From Stictocephala bisonia (taxonomy: Eukaryota; Arthropoda; Insecta; Hemiptera; Membracidae), in NCBI GenBank assembly GCA_035578905.1, contig JAQJVL010002633.1, positions 24,678 to 88,677 on the forward strand: DNA of 64,000 bases, written 5' to 3'. Shown piece by piece: positions 1 to 13,027 of the stretch. Numbering within the stretch: the stretch's first letter is position 1; each line of letters opens with the position of its first letter. The translations under genes and the position numbers were made by a program. The notes beneath the pieces were generated by a model. It saw only the letters and a list, made by a program, of their open reading frames with translations, was not told the origin of the DNA and searched no databases.

Positions 1-2041
1 AGCAATACTCGTTGTTCTGGTTGTAACATGGGTTTCGGCCTGATACGACGTTGCAGCCATAACGAACCAAAGTTTGTAGGTAGAAATCTATTTTTAAATT
101 ATATATACAAAAGTATTGTAATTTTAATACAACACTACAACAATACAAACACATTGTATTGTTTTTAACACGTATTGTATAGGTACAGTGACGTTGACCC
201 ACCCACCCACATATACTGTACATGTACGACGATGTGGTGTTCGTTTAATTTCGCAATTTGTTGTTCAGACTACCTCGAGAATCTTAACATAAGTAGTGGG
301 CATTTTAGTGTTATTAATTTATCAATTCTTTTTATTTTACTGGTTCTTCATGTTTAGCAGCACGAATAAATTATTGTTTTTTAATGTTATTTGTTTAAAC
401 CCTAATTTTGCAGTTTTAAATAAAGAGTAGACCTAGTCAACCGCTATCTATCGTTGCATATAGCATTTATAATAATTAATACTATAAATATATCCTCAAC
501 TAAATTTTACGTTGTTTTTTAAATGGATACTATACTAACATTTTAAAGAAAAGATTAGACAATAATATAAAGAATATATTATGCACGGACACGAACTGGA
601 ACCGTGAGGGGATGTTTACTAACCGGAGATGGCGGGGCACTTCAAAGGGTGGTAATTGGGTAGTTGACTTAGTTTTAGAAGCTGTGTTGAGAATACATTT
701 ACCCCAATAATGGACTCAGAGGATAATACTGTGTATACGGTTCAAAGGACAGAACAATGTCTAAAATAAACAGATATTTTTCAGTTTTATAAATTAGATT
801 TCAATTTCAATATTTTAACATGTATATTTATAATTTCTGCACTTATAGTTTCAATTGTTAACTTACATATATGTATAGCACTACAAATATATAATAGATG
901 ACTAATTTTGTCCTTATATATGTTATGTTTACTTGAATATATTATGTTTGTAATATGTAACATAAGTGTAATGGAAAAATGTTTTTTTTGTTATTTACAC
1001 AAACTGTTTTAGTAATCATTTCAATATACTATCCTAATAGATAAAATCTAAAAATGATATACTCACTCATCATGAAATCTATAAACAGTTAGCGTCTGTA
1101 TCATAGAAACACGACAAGGAAGGGTTTCTCGAAATCACATTCCTAAGGGGTATACACAGCCCCTCAACTTTTAGACTTTTCCATAAAAGAAACTTTGGCA
1201 TTCATTTTATGATTGATTTCAAACAGCTGATAAAAAACATAAACAACACAAAAGCTTGGATAATTTAGTTTTCATTGTGAAATTTGTAATGTAATTTCTA
1301 ATTAACTCTGTCATTGATGCACCACATCGCATCCCTCAAAAGGAGTCTTATGGGGTCTTCTAGACTATAAAACTTTGATATCTAGGAGAATGGCAGTGGA
1401 CTGAGCCTTTATGTTGATGTGATGTTTCAGAGAGAATCACGGATGGAGGGATAAGCAAGTGTACAGAACTATCCAGTAGCGAAGCAAGGACTGTCGACTA
1501 GTGTAATAATAAATCTGCTAGAGTACACTAAAGTTAGGAACACTGCTATAGCATTTAATTCAGAGAAAACATTGAAACGGTGAAGTCAGATACAAGCTTG
1601 TAAATTCATATTTGCAATAAAACACTTGTTAGGCAGATAAAAGTCACGTTAACACTGTGTTCGAATCAAATTAACAACGTCAATTTGTTAGTATATAATT
1701 GTTTTATCTCTTTCGACTTTATTTGCGCAAGTTTTCCAGTAGAGAAGTCTATCTTGATTTATTACAGAATATAAGATATACTATTCCATTATATTCCATT
1801 AGAAGAAATCAAATCCAAAATAATTCAAATATAAGGATTGACAATTTTTTTGTGTTCGAACTGTATTAATAATAATAAATAAAACGCACATTTTAGAACA
1901 TAAACTTAAACGTAAAAATACCCAAGTGTAAACTAAGACGTTTCAAATACATTCATTGAATATTTCGACTTCAATCAAACAAAAAGTGCTAGAACTACGG
2001 TGAGGTTCAAAACACTACGACCAATGATGTGACGATATTAG
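1..2041. other. AT-rich non-coding stretch
   Basis: No ATG-initiated reading frame with protein-like composition is visible on either strand. A short C-rich patch near 197-212 (runs of CCCA) resembles the unit of the minisatellite at 23.6-24.3 kb. Nothing else is recognised. Confidence 0.5.
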
Positions 2042-2076
2042 CCAGCCGTAACCATAGCTACACCTAAACGCTCTGC

Positions 2077-2335
2077 ATGGCTGTCACATTTCAGTTCTTT
2101 ATTTCCACCTTTCTGATACCTAATAGTTTTGAGTGCATTAATTTATGTGCAACTAAACGTAATATGATTGTGGATTTTCTTATAGTTTATATTGTCGTAC
2201 ATTTTAGATTTTCGATTTTTACATATTATTGTGGATTATTAGATGTAGTTTGCTCTTGGCAATACCGTGCGTCAGAACTTCACTCAAGAGCTACTAAGTA
2301 CGCTCCTGTCAAGTTGGAAGATTCATTGAATCGAG

Positions 2336-2367
<32 letters not shown>
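2077..2367 (+). other. 88-codon ATG ORF running into a 26-base poly(A) tract
   Basis: An ATG at 2077 opens an 88-codon frame with no recognised domain. Its TAA stop at 2341-2343 is formed by the first As of an uninterrupted A run (2342-2367). A homopolymer of this length directly after an open frame could be the tail of a retroposed transcript, but no AATAAA sits just upstream and the residue content (rich in F, I, V, C and Y) looks like translated AT-rich DNA. It may equally be a simple repeat. I do not call a gene here. Confidence 0.25.
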
Positions 2368-5300
2368 TAGACATCATGCATTATACATAATGAGTTGCCA
2401 TAAGATTGATTTAGTATATTTAAATTTTCTGATGGATAGCTAATTAGGACCTGAAACTTTTAGCCAGTAATCTTTACTAACTATATTGTAGATATCGTCG
2501 AATATCAAATAAATTTCACAAGTAAATTGTAATTATAAAGCATGCTACGAAAAACATCGGATTCTATTTTAACGATTCGGTCCGTAATAATGAACGTATC
2601 TTAACACTTGAGTGCCATTTTATAGGTAAAGAACAATTTATTTGTAGAAATAAAAAAGAAGTGTACATCAACAACACAAATACATTACAATATATGTAAA
2701 ATTGTAGAAATAAATAGTGTTCGTTATTAACTACGTTTACAATAGATGGCTGAAAGAATGAAACAATTTTAGGCATAAAGAAAAGCCACCTCATAAAAAC
2801 CTCGGGTACTTCGCATTGGGCTCAAGTGCGAATGATAATAATATACTCGCAAACCAACTTAAGCGTTACTCCTTATAAAAAATAAATAATATATAATTCC
2901 TAATATATATTCCTAACGTTCTATGGTTGATGTTGTCTCATCTAAAATAATAAATCGAAAAGAAGCTCGTTTCTTACTCTAAACGTAGGGGAAAAAGGCG
3001 TTAAGGGTGATTTGTGCAGGGCTATATGTACGCAAACGTAGAGGCTGCATGGAGACAAATTGGCTCTCGTAGGGGTCGCTCTATATTCTCACGAATACTA
3101 CTCTGTCCTTTTTATCTCCATTGAGTAAGCAGTTAAACTGAGTTACAAATATCTGTAGAGACTTCATGCTAAACTAATTAATAGATTGCAAGTTATTATA
3201 CTACTTTAATTATAATTAATCTTTTGATTGAAATAACATTTACAAAAATATTTAATGCTTTGGAAATGAAGTATGAGAAAATTGAGGAAAATTCAAGTGG
3301 CACAAGTAAAATTCATTATATAGAAGAAAAAAAAGCAAATCCATTACAATATGTACAAAACATCAAATTTATTTTAAACGTTAATTTAATGTTCTCTCTG
3401 AACAATTTCTCAAGGTGATATTGTTTTCACGGTTCTTTAACGAAAGGTAGTCCTTTTTTATTTATAAGCAAAACGAATTTTCATAAATATTAGCTTAATA
3501 AGTCTGATTGACTTAAAACTTGCTCGTGCAATATTACTTAACGATACAAGGTAACTTCCAATCAACATATTTCTTTATTTACAAATCGTATTCCGTAATA
3601 AATGTCCAACTTTAGTATTAGTGTTAGTGAACAACAGTCACACGTGCTATTAGCGATTGTATAACTGAGACTAATAACAATGTTATGTTCTCTGCAACTG
3701 ACGTCACTACTTGATAAGATGCCATGTATTCCTACAAATTTAATTTCAAGTATTACCAGTGCTGTAACTTTTGGAAATAAACCTGTATTCTAAATTATAT
3801 CTTATGTTGTACCGAATTAAGTTTAAAATAAAGTTAATTTAATGTTAATTGATTTAATTTGTTTTTAATTTTATTTATTGAAATTATTTGTTTTAATACT
3901 TGTATTTACTATAGAAAATTAATAAAACGTTAGTTTTTTTTATTTACATAATCTACGTAGGGAAATGGCAGAATTCCATGCAATGTGCCTGAAATAGAAT
4001 CCAGCATTTATATGCCAACAGTCTGACTCAATAGGAAATTGATATCCTTAGTTCATAGAAACCACCTTCATGTATCGAAATCAGTTTATATGTAACATTC
4101 TGTGTATTGTCAGAGCTTATGGTTGGATTCATTTGAAAGCTCAGTGAGAGAATATAAATAAATGTAACATATGTGACTTATGTAACTGTAACAAATGTAA
4201 CTTATGATTGACTCGAAATTTGAGAAAATGCATATTTTGTACCAAAGATGTGCACTACGAAAGGACTTTTGGAAATTCCTTTAGAAACACCCTTAAAAAT
4301 AACTCCATTAACTCCTAAGTTGAATGAAAATAAAGGGCAACAAACCAGGAAACATAAAAAAAAAGTTGTCATTTAACCAAAGTAACTATATACAATAACT
4401 AAGTAAGGGGTATTGAAGTAATTTTGGCAGTTACTTAGTTTTACCATATAGGCCTAACCTAAACTTGAACCGCAGCCAGCAGAAATTATGAAACTGATTT
4501 TAAATCAAACCCATGACAGTATCATGTCTCAAACTTCTTAAAGTGATGTAAAACGTTGAATGGAAAAATTATACAATCTATCTTTTTTTTTCTGGTAAGG
4601 AAGCACACAAAGCCAACTTAGAATTGAATTGGCCCTTTAAAAAGAAGGATACAGTTAAAATTTTTGTAATTGAGTAATATATATATATATATGCATACGA
4701 GTAACAGTGTATGGTTAAGATGTAAATAAGTATATATTTTTTTTATTGCCTTTCGTGAAAACAGACATTTGTGATATTGGCAAGTAAAATTCGTGATAAA
4801 CATCGATTGCCTAAAATACAACAAACTATTTACATTAATAATACATATTTTAATGATTTTCACAGTTTCACAAACCTATATGCAATAATATTTCTTCTAA
4901 AACACAAATGCATGCTACTATCATAGTATGTTGAAAAATCGTATAAAATCGATCAACTCTTAGTTTTATTTTCTACGAAATTGTCTAAATAATAGTTTAC
5001 CGTAGCTAAACAAACATTCAATGATCAACAATATCCTGTCTGGTTTAGCATATCTTCATTTCAGCTCTACTGGATGCAGTCATAAATCCTGTTGTTCAAG
5101 GTATGAAATTATTAGATCATACGGGAACAACGATTCACTTTGCTACACTGCTCATGTACATCTTTATTATTGTTTTGTTTACTAGTTTTATATTTACAAC
5201 TTCTGATTAAATTAGTCAAACAACAAAATCAATTAAATGATACAACAGTCCACCTTGTTAAAAACTGTTAAACATTTTATTTTTGTAATATTATTTAACC

Positions 5301-6112
5301 TATTATTTCCGTATAACACGCAATAAAATCCTGTAATAGGCTACGTATGAATGCTTGGGGGTAAAATGATACCGAGAGCACATATTTTATAGATACTTTC
5401 ACTTTTTACTAAAAATATTACTATCATTAACAAAAAATAGAATACGATAGAAAGAATACAAAACTAAATACACACTACAGTATTTAACAACAATTTTCGA
5501 GGTTAGTGACATTTTAGTAAACAATTGAAGGTGTGACAAGTAGTGTGACAAGCTCCGTGATAAAATATTGAACATCTGATCTATAAACTCCACGACCTTG
5601 AACCGCTCATTCTAAAACGCGTTTGCTATAATGCCTCAGTAAACCAACGTGAGTAAGCGTGGTCTGACAGTTGGCGATTTATCTCTATTACAACAGGATT
5701 GGAAGAACCCAACCTGCTCAAGCCAAACAAAGTTTCTCGACTAACAAATCACCCTGCCACCTCATGTATCTTGACTAATATGAAGTTATGGGTGTGTGCA
5801 CTATCAATAACTTCTCTGTATCAGAGGTTCCTACCTAGGTCACAATATTATTGTTTTTTCATTACATTACTTTTTTTACATAAAGAGCAAACTATCACAT
5901 TAATAGTTCACATAGGTTGGTTAAATAGATTACATTTCACATATACATTACAAAACCTATCTTCATAGGTAACCTTCATAAACAATTTTGTGGTTACAAA
6001 CGTACATAGTCTCAACCAAAACGTTCGTTTCGTCCATAGTAACACATAATATTTCGACAATAATAACAACTAAAGGACACTTGTAAAGGCTCCAACGGTC
6101 ACTGAACGTTTT
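2368..6112. other. AT-rich non-coding stretch
   Basis: No supported gene. The longer open frames (for example 4618-4863 and 5399-5593 on the minus strand, 5699-5968 on the plus strand) have AT-driven composition, and the last starts at TTG rather than ATG. A short (AT)n run lies near 4677-4692. Confidence 0.5.
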
Positions 6113-6715
6113 TAGGGGGCCAGTGCCCGAGTAGTTTAGGAGTCTGCAGATGTTGTGGCCACGTTGGTTTTACTCCCATAAGAACAATGTTATTTTCGCA
6201 ATGGACGATCACTCGGATTTTAACGGACGATTTAAACGGATTTTTCAATTTAATTGCATTTGTTCCAGAATGAAATTGCGCGTTGGAATTGCTTTATAAA
6301 TTCGAAGTTTTATAGAAAAATGTTTAGTTTGAAGTTTTTATTTTCACCCATTTTTCAAAACTAGGAGTTTGAAGCTAATTCAAAATATTAGCAAACCCAA
6401 TCTCAACATGATAACGTTTAAAATGAAACGTCATGTACTTTTGGTCAATAAATAATGACAAAATATAGATTCGCAAATAACATTGTTCTTATAGAATTAA
6501 AACCAACATGGCTGACAGCCTCTCTGTTGACTTTGTACCTGGATTACAGAAATTCGAATCGTGGCTGAAATGGAAGTTTTTATCAATAATGTTCACCTTA
6601 TATCGTACCTTTTTGCTCCCTTACCTTGACTGAATAAGTTCTTCGCACAGATCAGGAATGGGTAGAGTAAGGTTAAGAAGAAGATCGGCATCCCCTTGTT
6701 AAAAATAGAAATTAA
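6113..6715 (+). mobile_element. tRNA-Leu-like SINE, copy 1, split by a MITE
   Basis: The left part (about 6113-6151) resembles the 5' half of a tRNA-Leu, with an A-box-like stretch GCCCGAGTAGTTTAGGAG. The right part (about 6518-6715) carries a B-box-like ATTCGAATC, then a body shared with the copies at 11.77, 22.69 and 32.56 kb (CTTATTCAGNCAGAGTAAGG-like block on the opposite strand, then GATCGGC and CTCCTT near the 3' end, followed by A-rich sequence). The two halves are separated by a foldback element at about 6152-6517. Joined, the SINE would be roughly 235 bp. tRNA identity is inferred from the A-box side and from copy 2, which retains GGTCTAAAGCGTCAGG. Confidence 0.6.
6152..6517. mobile_element. 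Foldback MITE inserted in a SINE
   Basis: The segment near 6155-6200 and the reverse complement of 6474-6520 share a long imperfect inverted repeat, with the common core GTTGGTTTTA and TAAGAACAATGTTATTT. The inner ~270 bp is AT-rich without a reading frame. The element interrupts the tRNA-like head of the surrounding SINE, so it arrived after the SINE. Exact boundaries and the target duplication are not resolved, so the superfamily is left open. Confidence 0.6.
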
Positions 6716-8062
6716 AGTGCAACTAAGTTCATTGGCTATTCAAAGGTAAAAAACAACTTTTTAGATTTAAAAACTTAACAATGTGAATTTATTTAGATGA
6801 AAACAGAAAATAGTTTTCTTCATACACACTTTTTTACACGTTTGTAAATTACTCAATTTTTTACAAATTTGTGTTTAAATTTTTTTCTATAGACAACCAG
6901 AACAGTCACAATCTGTTGGTAGATGACTGGATGTGTAAAATCTACCAATGAGACCAGGATATACTCCAATTACAACCATTACAGTTTAATCTACAATGCA
7001 CACGCATTTGTATTTATTTTAGAGGTGTTCAGTCATCAATTACGGCTTACTCCATTGGATTAATCTATTCAGCAACCCCCTCGCCTCTCACCCCTACAAT
7101 AGGCTCTGTATTACTCTCTGTATCGGATTCCCTTCATTTGATAGCTTTATTCAGTTCTCTGAGCGTGAAACGTCTTCGTTAAATTACTGGCTGCAGTTTA
7201 CAACATAACAATCTTCCACATTGTTCCAGTTACTTTGGCTGTCGGAATTTTATATTTTCTTTAATTTGCTATAAAAATAAAAGCTTTGTAGGCAAGAAAA
7301 CCCAATAACTTTAGGATTGGACATTTTATAAAAACGAATCACTAGTTTTATTTTTTTTTCTTCATTAACTTGCGTACGAATTCACTGAAAAACATCGATA
7401 AGGTAATTCAAAGTCTAAAAGGAGCTTCCTTTCACCAAATGTATGTGACATAAAGAAGGCTTACACAGTACTTTCTTGATTAGGCACCGTTGTACCACAT
7501 CTGATTATCAGTCCTTCAAGCTACACATACCAGTAGGGCATGACTAAAAAAAATAATGGTATACAACGCATATATGAATAGTTTATTTCAGAAACCAGTA
7601 AATATACCAAATATACTTATCCTATAAAGAGATAATTTATTTACATATTATAAACCAGAAATGAGCTAATAGTTATGTTAGGTTTTTTTTTATATTGACG
7701 GTGTTTTTTATTATATTGACGGTGTTTTTTATTATATTGACTGTTAACGGAATTTGATCAATTCTAGCAACAAAAGCAAGAGATTCTAACCGCCATTTTC
7801 ATCCAAGTCTAAATTCTTATACTAGATCAAATTATGAACTGCTGTGTTCATTAGATAGCTTTGCAGAAGAAAGAGAAATGTTTATCATCCAAAGAATTAA
7901 ACCGGTCTCGAAATTTTGTTATTTTACTTAAGAAGGTTAGTAATAGTTTTTATTATTTAGAAATCGATTGGAATATTCCTTTGTCCCGTAAAATTCTAAT
8001 TTATTAAAGGAAATATAATTTGAAAAGCAAACATTGAAAGTTTAAATTTGGCTTACCGTATA

Positions 8063-8065
<3 letters not shown>
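6716..8065. other. Non-coding stretch with a small tandem repeat
   Basis: No gene is seen. A 21-bp unit (TATATTGACGGTGTTTTTTA plus one base) begins at 7691, 7712 and 7733, giving about 2.5 copies. Confidence 0.5.

Positions 8066-8094
<29 letters not shown>
8066..8094. repeat. Poly(T) tract, 29 bases
   Basis: An uninterrupted T run. It could be the 3' tail of a minus-strand retroposon lying to its right, but no recognisable element body follows, so it is recorded only as a homopolymer. Confidence 0.8.
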
Positions 8095-8097
<3 letters not shown>

Positions 8098-10265
8098 CAA
8101 AACTAAATTATAAAATTAGACTTTAAACTGTTTAAAATCCCCCCAAGTGGTAAGAAAAATGAATAAGACTGCTGAAATTTCAAAACGAAATATACAGTAT
8201 AAATGTAAGAAACTGTATAAGTAAGTAACTGGATAAGTAAATGCAAAATAAATGAATTTTATTGGTTAAAAGCGTAGTAACTATGAGATATTACTTTGGT
8301 AGTTATCACGATGCGGCTGCGCAGTAGATTGTGGCGAAATCAGCTGGTAACAATCACATGGACGTTTTTAGCTAAATAGTTACCACTTATCCAGCTCGAA
8401 TTGTATCTAAGAGAATTAGAACCGTATTTTTGTTGTATTGTTTGTTTATCTGTCGTTCCACTGCAGACAATTTGTTTCTGTAATTTGCGCCAAATTGACT
8501 TTAACAAGTTTTAAAATAGTCCAGTTAAAAAAAAGTTGAAACCAAATTTGATTTGCACAACATACTTTCCAAAGCAGTTTAAGTTAAACCTAAAATCATA
8601 TGGTTCTGTTTTCTGTTGTTTTCCTTCAAAATGCGATTCATATTTTTTAAATACTTTTAATTGGTGTTAATAATTAAAGTGCATAGCCTAATACTTCTAC
8701 TGAATCTTCTTGATTAAAATGGAAGAAGGAATTAACTGAAGGAAGATTTTATTAGATTTAGTCAAAAAAATAATAATAATAATTAAAAAGACACACATAT
8801 AATAGTGTAAGAAGATTGATTTAATATCACACAACGAGTGTGGTGATTGTAGATGAACGAGTGTAGTCATTGTTAGCGTATTTTTAGGTGGTCAATTAAT
8901 TATTTCTCTAACATCTTCTTCCTCTAATCGATTAAAAACATATATTAGCTCTTCCATTTTACAAAATAATGATCTTTCATAACCTCAATAAAAATAAAGG
9001 AAATATAGAGACTGATCTAAAACATTTTCTTTAGCCCAACAGTGGTGTTGGTTTAAATTAATCCGTAGATTAAACTCCAAAATTACTGTAAACTAATTTC
9101 TTGGTTAATCTTAAATTTAAACTCAAGATTAAATTATTATAGTTTAATCTGTGTTGGTGCAAATGGGTACAGGTAAAACTCACTGTCCTTAGTATGTTCA
9201 GATTTATAAGTTGGCGGAGCGGAACTCTCTTTAGAAATTTTTAGGTGCTCTGGCTTCTTCATCAAAAAAATTGAATCAAATAGTTTGTAATCATGGGTGT
9301 TTTAATGTCAGTGAGCTGCAAGCTGACGCCCCGTGGCTAAACTGTTTTCAGGATATAGATTTTTCAATTTAATATGTACCACATATTTACCCTCCTGATT
9401 GAGAAAAGCATCGTCGACAATCTTATTGGTAATTGCTCAAAATGAAAGCCCACAGTTGAATATATTAACTCTCAACAACATTAACAAATTATCAGTACTT
9501 TAATTATTTAAAATTTCACAAAAAGTTCTGAAATTCCCGATGGTATGATCTCAGTCAATCTCAACAATTTCAATTTCTATGTCTATATTTATCTCTTCGA
9601 TGCCGTACCACCTCTTCCACAGCACAATACCTAGAGGAAAGATTGCAACATTCCACTTCACCATATTCAACAAACTAGGCCGTATCATAAACTTGAACAG
9701 TTTGAAGATGCTTGGAAAAGCGGAGTTAATGTCAGGAGCACTGGGGACATTTATCATAATTTAGAGAACCACAAAATTTTCCACACAGCAAATTTTAAAT
9801 ATCAAAACAACATTTTCTTGACAGACTAAAATGTTTATTAAAAGATCAGCTGTCTTTGTTATTGTTGAAAAGTAATATGAATTATATATTATTCAGGAGT
9901 GAATTATTTATATATATGAGTCTATAATAAACTATATTTATAAATTCACAACAATAGTTTCATGAATCAAAGGCAATGATAATTCGTACTTTATATTTGA
10001 ATGAAGAGACAATTAATTAAAAAATATGTAATTTCAAAAACCGTCCTAACACTTAAAATATTTCAGTACAAGTTTAAGTTTTACTTTTATTTTCCTAATA
10101 CAAACTAAGTCACGAAAATAAAAGCAACTAATTAATAAATGTCCACAGTACACAGCATCTCCACCGGACTTAGTTCTGCGCCAAACATTTATCTCTTCCC
10201 AGGTCTTTCCTTTTTCCTTGCGAGTTCCAGTCGCAAGGAATACCCATACACGTACGCCTCCCGTC
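8095..10265. other. Non-coding stretch with a family A fragment
   Basis: No gene is seen. About 8825-8895 (GAACGAGTGTAGTCATTGTT) matches the left part of the dispersed family A copy at 33.6 kb. The overlapping frames on both strands near 9551-9764 are mutual shadows without protein-like features. Confidence 0.45.
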
Positions 10266-10400
10266 AATACACTCCCGTGTATGGGTGGGCGGGAGGGTCA
10301 GTACAAGGTACGAGTATGGGTGGGTGGGAGGGTCAGTACCACAGTACGTGTATTATGGGAAGGCGGGTGGGTTATACATATATACTAAGGCTCACTATTA

Positions 10401-10450
<50 letters not shown>
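10266..10450. repeat. G-rich minisatellite fragment and (AT)n microsatellite
   Basis: From about 10266 to 10372 there are three degenerate units with GTATGGGTGGGTGGGAGGG-like runs separated by GTCAGTACNNNGTACG. These are the reverse complement of the C-rich unit at 23.6-24.3 kb. An AT dinucleotide run of about 49 bp follows (10402-10450). The reading frames crossing it (YIYIYI translations) are artefacts. Confidence 0.75.
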
Positions 10451-10452
<2 letters not shown>

Positions 10453-11764
10453 TAGCACTTGTCTACTTATGGAGTTAATAGGGCTAGTCAAGGTGTGCCC
10501 TATCCAAACATACTTTCTTTTCTTTACCATCTTCCCAACAGGATCTTGGTTACATCTATGCCACAACTCAGCGTTTAAAATAATGTTAGGCCAGTAAATT
10601 TTTAGAATTCATTTAAAATATTTATTCATAAAAATATTCTTTGTACACATAATACACATATTGGTGTCAATTAATGTATTCTTACTTTTTAAGCTACTAC
10701 TAAACCGTAAGGTCAACCTAATTAAATTATAATATAATACATGTAATATTGCTAGTGTTAAAAATTACCACTTTTAAACCGAATAATTGATATGTTGTTT
10801 TTATAATTCATAGTGAACGTGTTAAAAAATATCGTTCTACAGTTTTATTTCTATATCCCAGGTGCTTCTCAGTAACAAAGGAAGTACGTGAGGTAATTGT
10901 TAACAATTGCCTTGTGAAGTAGTGTCCGACCTCTTTCATTTATTTTCTTTTGTTCCTCTACTTGAGTAATCTAATTTCAGCTAGGCAAAGTTCTAGTACT
11001 GTAACCTTGTTCTGTTGTTATTTTTCCTAGTCTTTTATTTTTCATAATTGTACAATTGGATTTATACTTATTTATTCCTTTATAGGAAACTAAAAATGAA
11101 ATCCTTAATTTCGTGTAATTAAATGTAAGGAATATTTTTAATTTATTTGAACACGATTAAATGAAGACTACTTTGGTCATTTAAGGCTTGGGATTTGCTT
11201 TACATTTCTTATAATATCATTATTGTAGAATAAAAACAAAAAGATGTCACTAATGGAATGTATTATTTGTAAGTTCGCAAATATCCCAAGAAGTTAAAAC
11301 TGCAATTCCACAGTTTAATAAATGTAGTTAATTTATAAATAATATCAAGTAATAAACCAAAAACACTAGTTGGTTTAAAAAGTGGGGATCGTATTTAGTA
11401 TTAATGACGTATAAGCCAGATCTCATACGTTTTTTTCGACATATTAAACTACGTAAGTGAATCAGTCCCGACGAAAGTTAATATGGCTTGATTCAATTCA
11501 TTTTGAATATTAAGGCTGGGTGGGAATAGTGGAAAAATATCAGAAAAGTACACAATTAATTGAGCTCCACTCCACTGAAATTGAAATATCCAATGAGACA
11601 ATAGCTTTCATATAACAGCTGTTTATAGTGGTGTAAACATTGCATATTTTTAGTGGGTTTAAATCAGTGTTAAATAATAACAAAACAGACGCAAAAAACT
11701 AAATAGTTTGTTCTTTTCTTATTTTAGTAACTTAAATGATTGAGGAAATGCAGGTTTTGTATCT
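10451..11764. other. AT-rich non-coding stretch
   Basis: No gene, tandem repeat or recognised element is seen. Confidence 0.5.
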
Positions 11765-11977
11765 TTTTTTTCAGAAAGGAGAGGCCGATCCTTCTCTTCT
11801 TAACCTAACTCTGCTCATTTCTCATAGACTATTAATCTGTGCGAGGAACTTATTCAGACAGAGTAAGGGGGCGAACCAGTACAGTAGAAGGTGAATATTA
11901 ATGAAAAATATTTCAGTCAAGAATTAGAACCAGCGCTATCTCAAAGTCCTGACGCTTTAGACCTTAGATGTAAGGTG
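11765..11977 (-). mobile_element. tRNA-Leu-like SINE, copy 2
   Basis: Read on the minus strand, the head carries GGTCTAAAGCGTCAGG (tRNA-Leu-like D-arm side) and then a B-box-like GGTTCTAATTC about 25 bases on. A body shared with copies 1 and 4 follows, and the end is GATCGGCCTCTCCTTTCTG followed by eight As. The head is 5'-truncated next to the hAT element that begins at 11978. Confidence 0.65.
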
Positions 11978-13019
11978 TAGGGATGGCAAATATATTCAAC
12001 ATATCGATATATCAAATTACCGATATATCGCAAATATAATATCGATCTAACGATAGTACCGGAAGAAAATTATCGATATATCGGTTACCCGATGTAAATG
12101 ATTTATCTATTTAAAACTATGCACTAATTATTTGGTGTACTACTATTTTTACAATTATTTACTATATTATTAATTAATTTTATATACCTGTTTCTATTTG
12201 TTTCATTAATACATTAAAACATTATATTATTTGTAAATTTTCTATAAATGGAAAACGTTAGGTGTCAGAGAGGACTTAGTCCTAAACCTAGCCTAATAAA
12301 GACATTTTTCATTTCGTTTCATTAACTCTTATGTTATGGACAAAAATATACTCGTTTTCTGTCACTTTTTAGAATAGCTTACTAAATGTAAACACATATC
12401 TACACGAAACAAGTTGGTGTCTGTGAACAAAATTCAAAATAAGAATAACTTTAATTATAAAAGAATAATGTAATTAACAATGTTATTTTTGTTCTTCACA
12501 AATAAAACTGTCATTAGACTTCTTATAAATACTAAAAACTAAACAAATTAATTCACCAAACTTAAACGCGTCTAGTTCTGCTAGGCTGTCAATTAACTTA
12601 AAAAAATAGATTTAACCAGTAGCAGAATGAACATTTGGGAACAATAAAAATATCTGATGTTTGGCACATTCAGTCAACTTACTCGAATACGGTAGGATTA
12701 GGTAACTTAATAAGCAAAATCAGAGAAATTGTGAAATTTACACCCACTGGTCTACTAAAAACTACGTTTTAGTGGGTTAATAAAACATCTAAAAAACTGT
12801 GGGTAAAAAATTTAATAAAGGTATTATTTCAATGGATGTTTTGTACGCATCAGAGGCAACAGAATATTCTTTTTCGTATAGTAATGATTTTGAGAATATC
12901 GTCAATATTTGGTGATCGGGCAAAAATATCGACATGGCTGATATTATCGAAATGAAATATAGAAACTATTATATCGAAACATATTTATCGATATTTCCAA
13001 TATGTCGTTGTCATCCCTA
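11978..13019 (+). mobile_element. Non-autonomous hAT element with TATCGATA-rich ends (copy 1)
   Basis: The element starts TAGGGATGGCAA and ends TTGTCATCCCTA, imperfect terminal inverted repeats of hAT type. It is flanked by an exact 8-bp duplication, GTAAGGTG, at 11970-11977 and 13020-13027, the length typical of the hAT superfamily. Both subterminal regions (about 11995-12095 and 12895-13005) are dense in TATCGATA and half-sites such as CGATATATCG. The inside has no transposase frame. Comparison with the copy at 50.1 kb shows that about 12126-12324 is an extra insertion ending in AATAAAG plus CATTT-like repeats, probably a truncated LINE tail. Confidence 0.88.
12126..12324 (+). mobile_element. 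LINE 3' tail nested in the hAT element
   Basis: This block is absent from the related hAT copy at 50.1 kb, where the flanking sequences join directly. It holds GTTAGGTG, a GGACTTAGTCCT palindrome, AATAAAG, and a CATTT/CGTTT short-repeat end. A similar stretch occurs at about 37733-37810. The structure fits a strongly 5'-truncated non-LTR retrotransposon whose 3' end is a simple repeat. No coding part is present, so the family is not assigned. Confidence 0.5.
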
Positions 13020-13027
13020 GTAAGGTG

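Noticed and set aside
5699..5968. 89-codon frame
   Set aside because: TTG start and no recognisable domain.
6113..6150. tRNA-Leu gene
   Set aside because: Only a 5' half is present; with the distant B-box and the shared body it is a SINE head.
10139..10597. 152-codon frame with IYIYIY stretch
   Set aside because: Starts near a G-rich minisatellite and crosses an (AT)n run; no protein-like composition.
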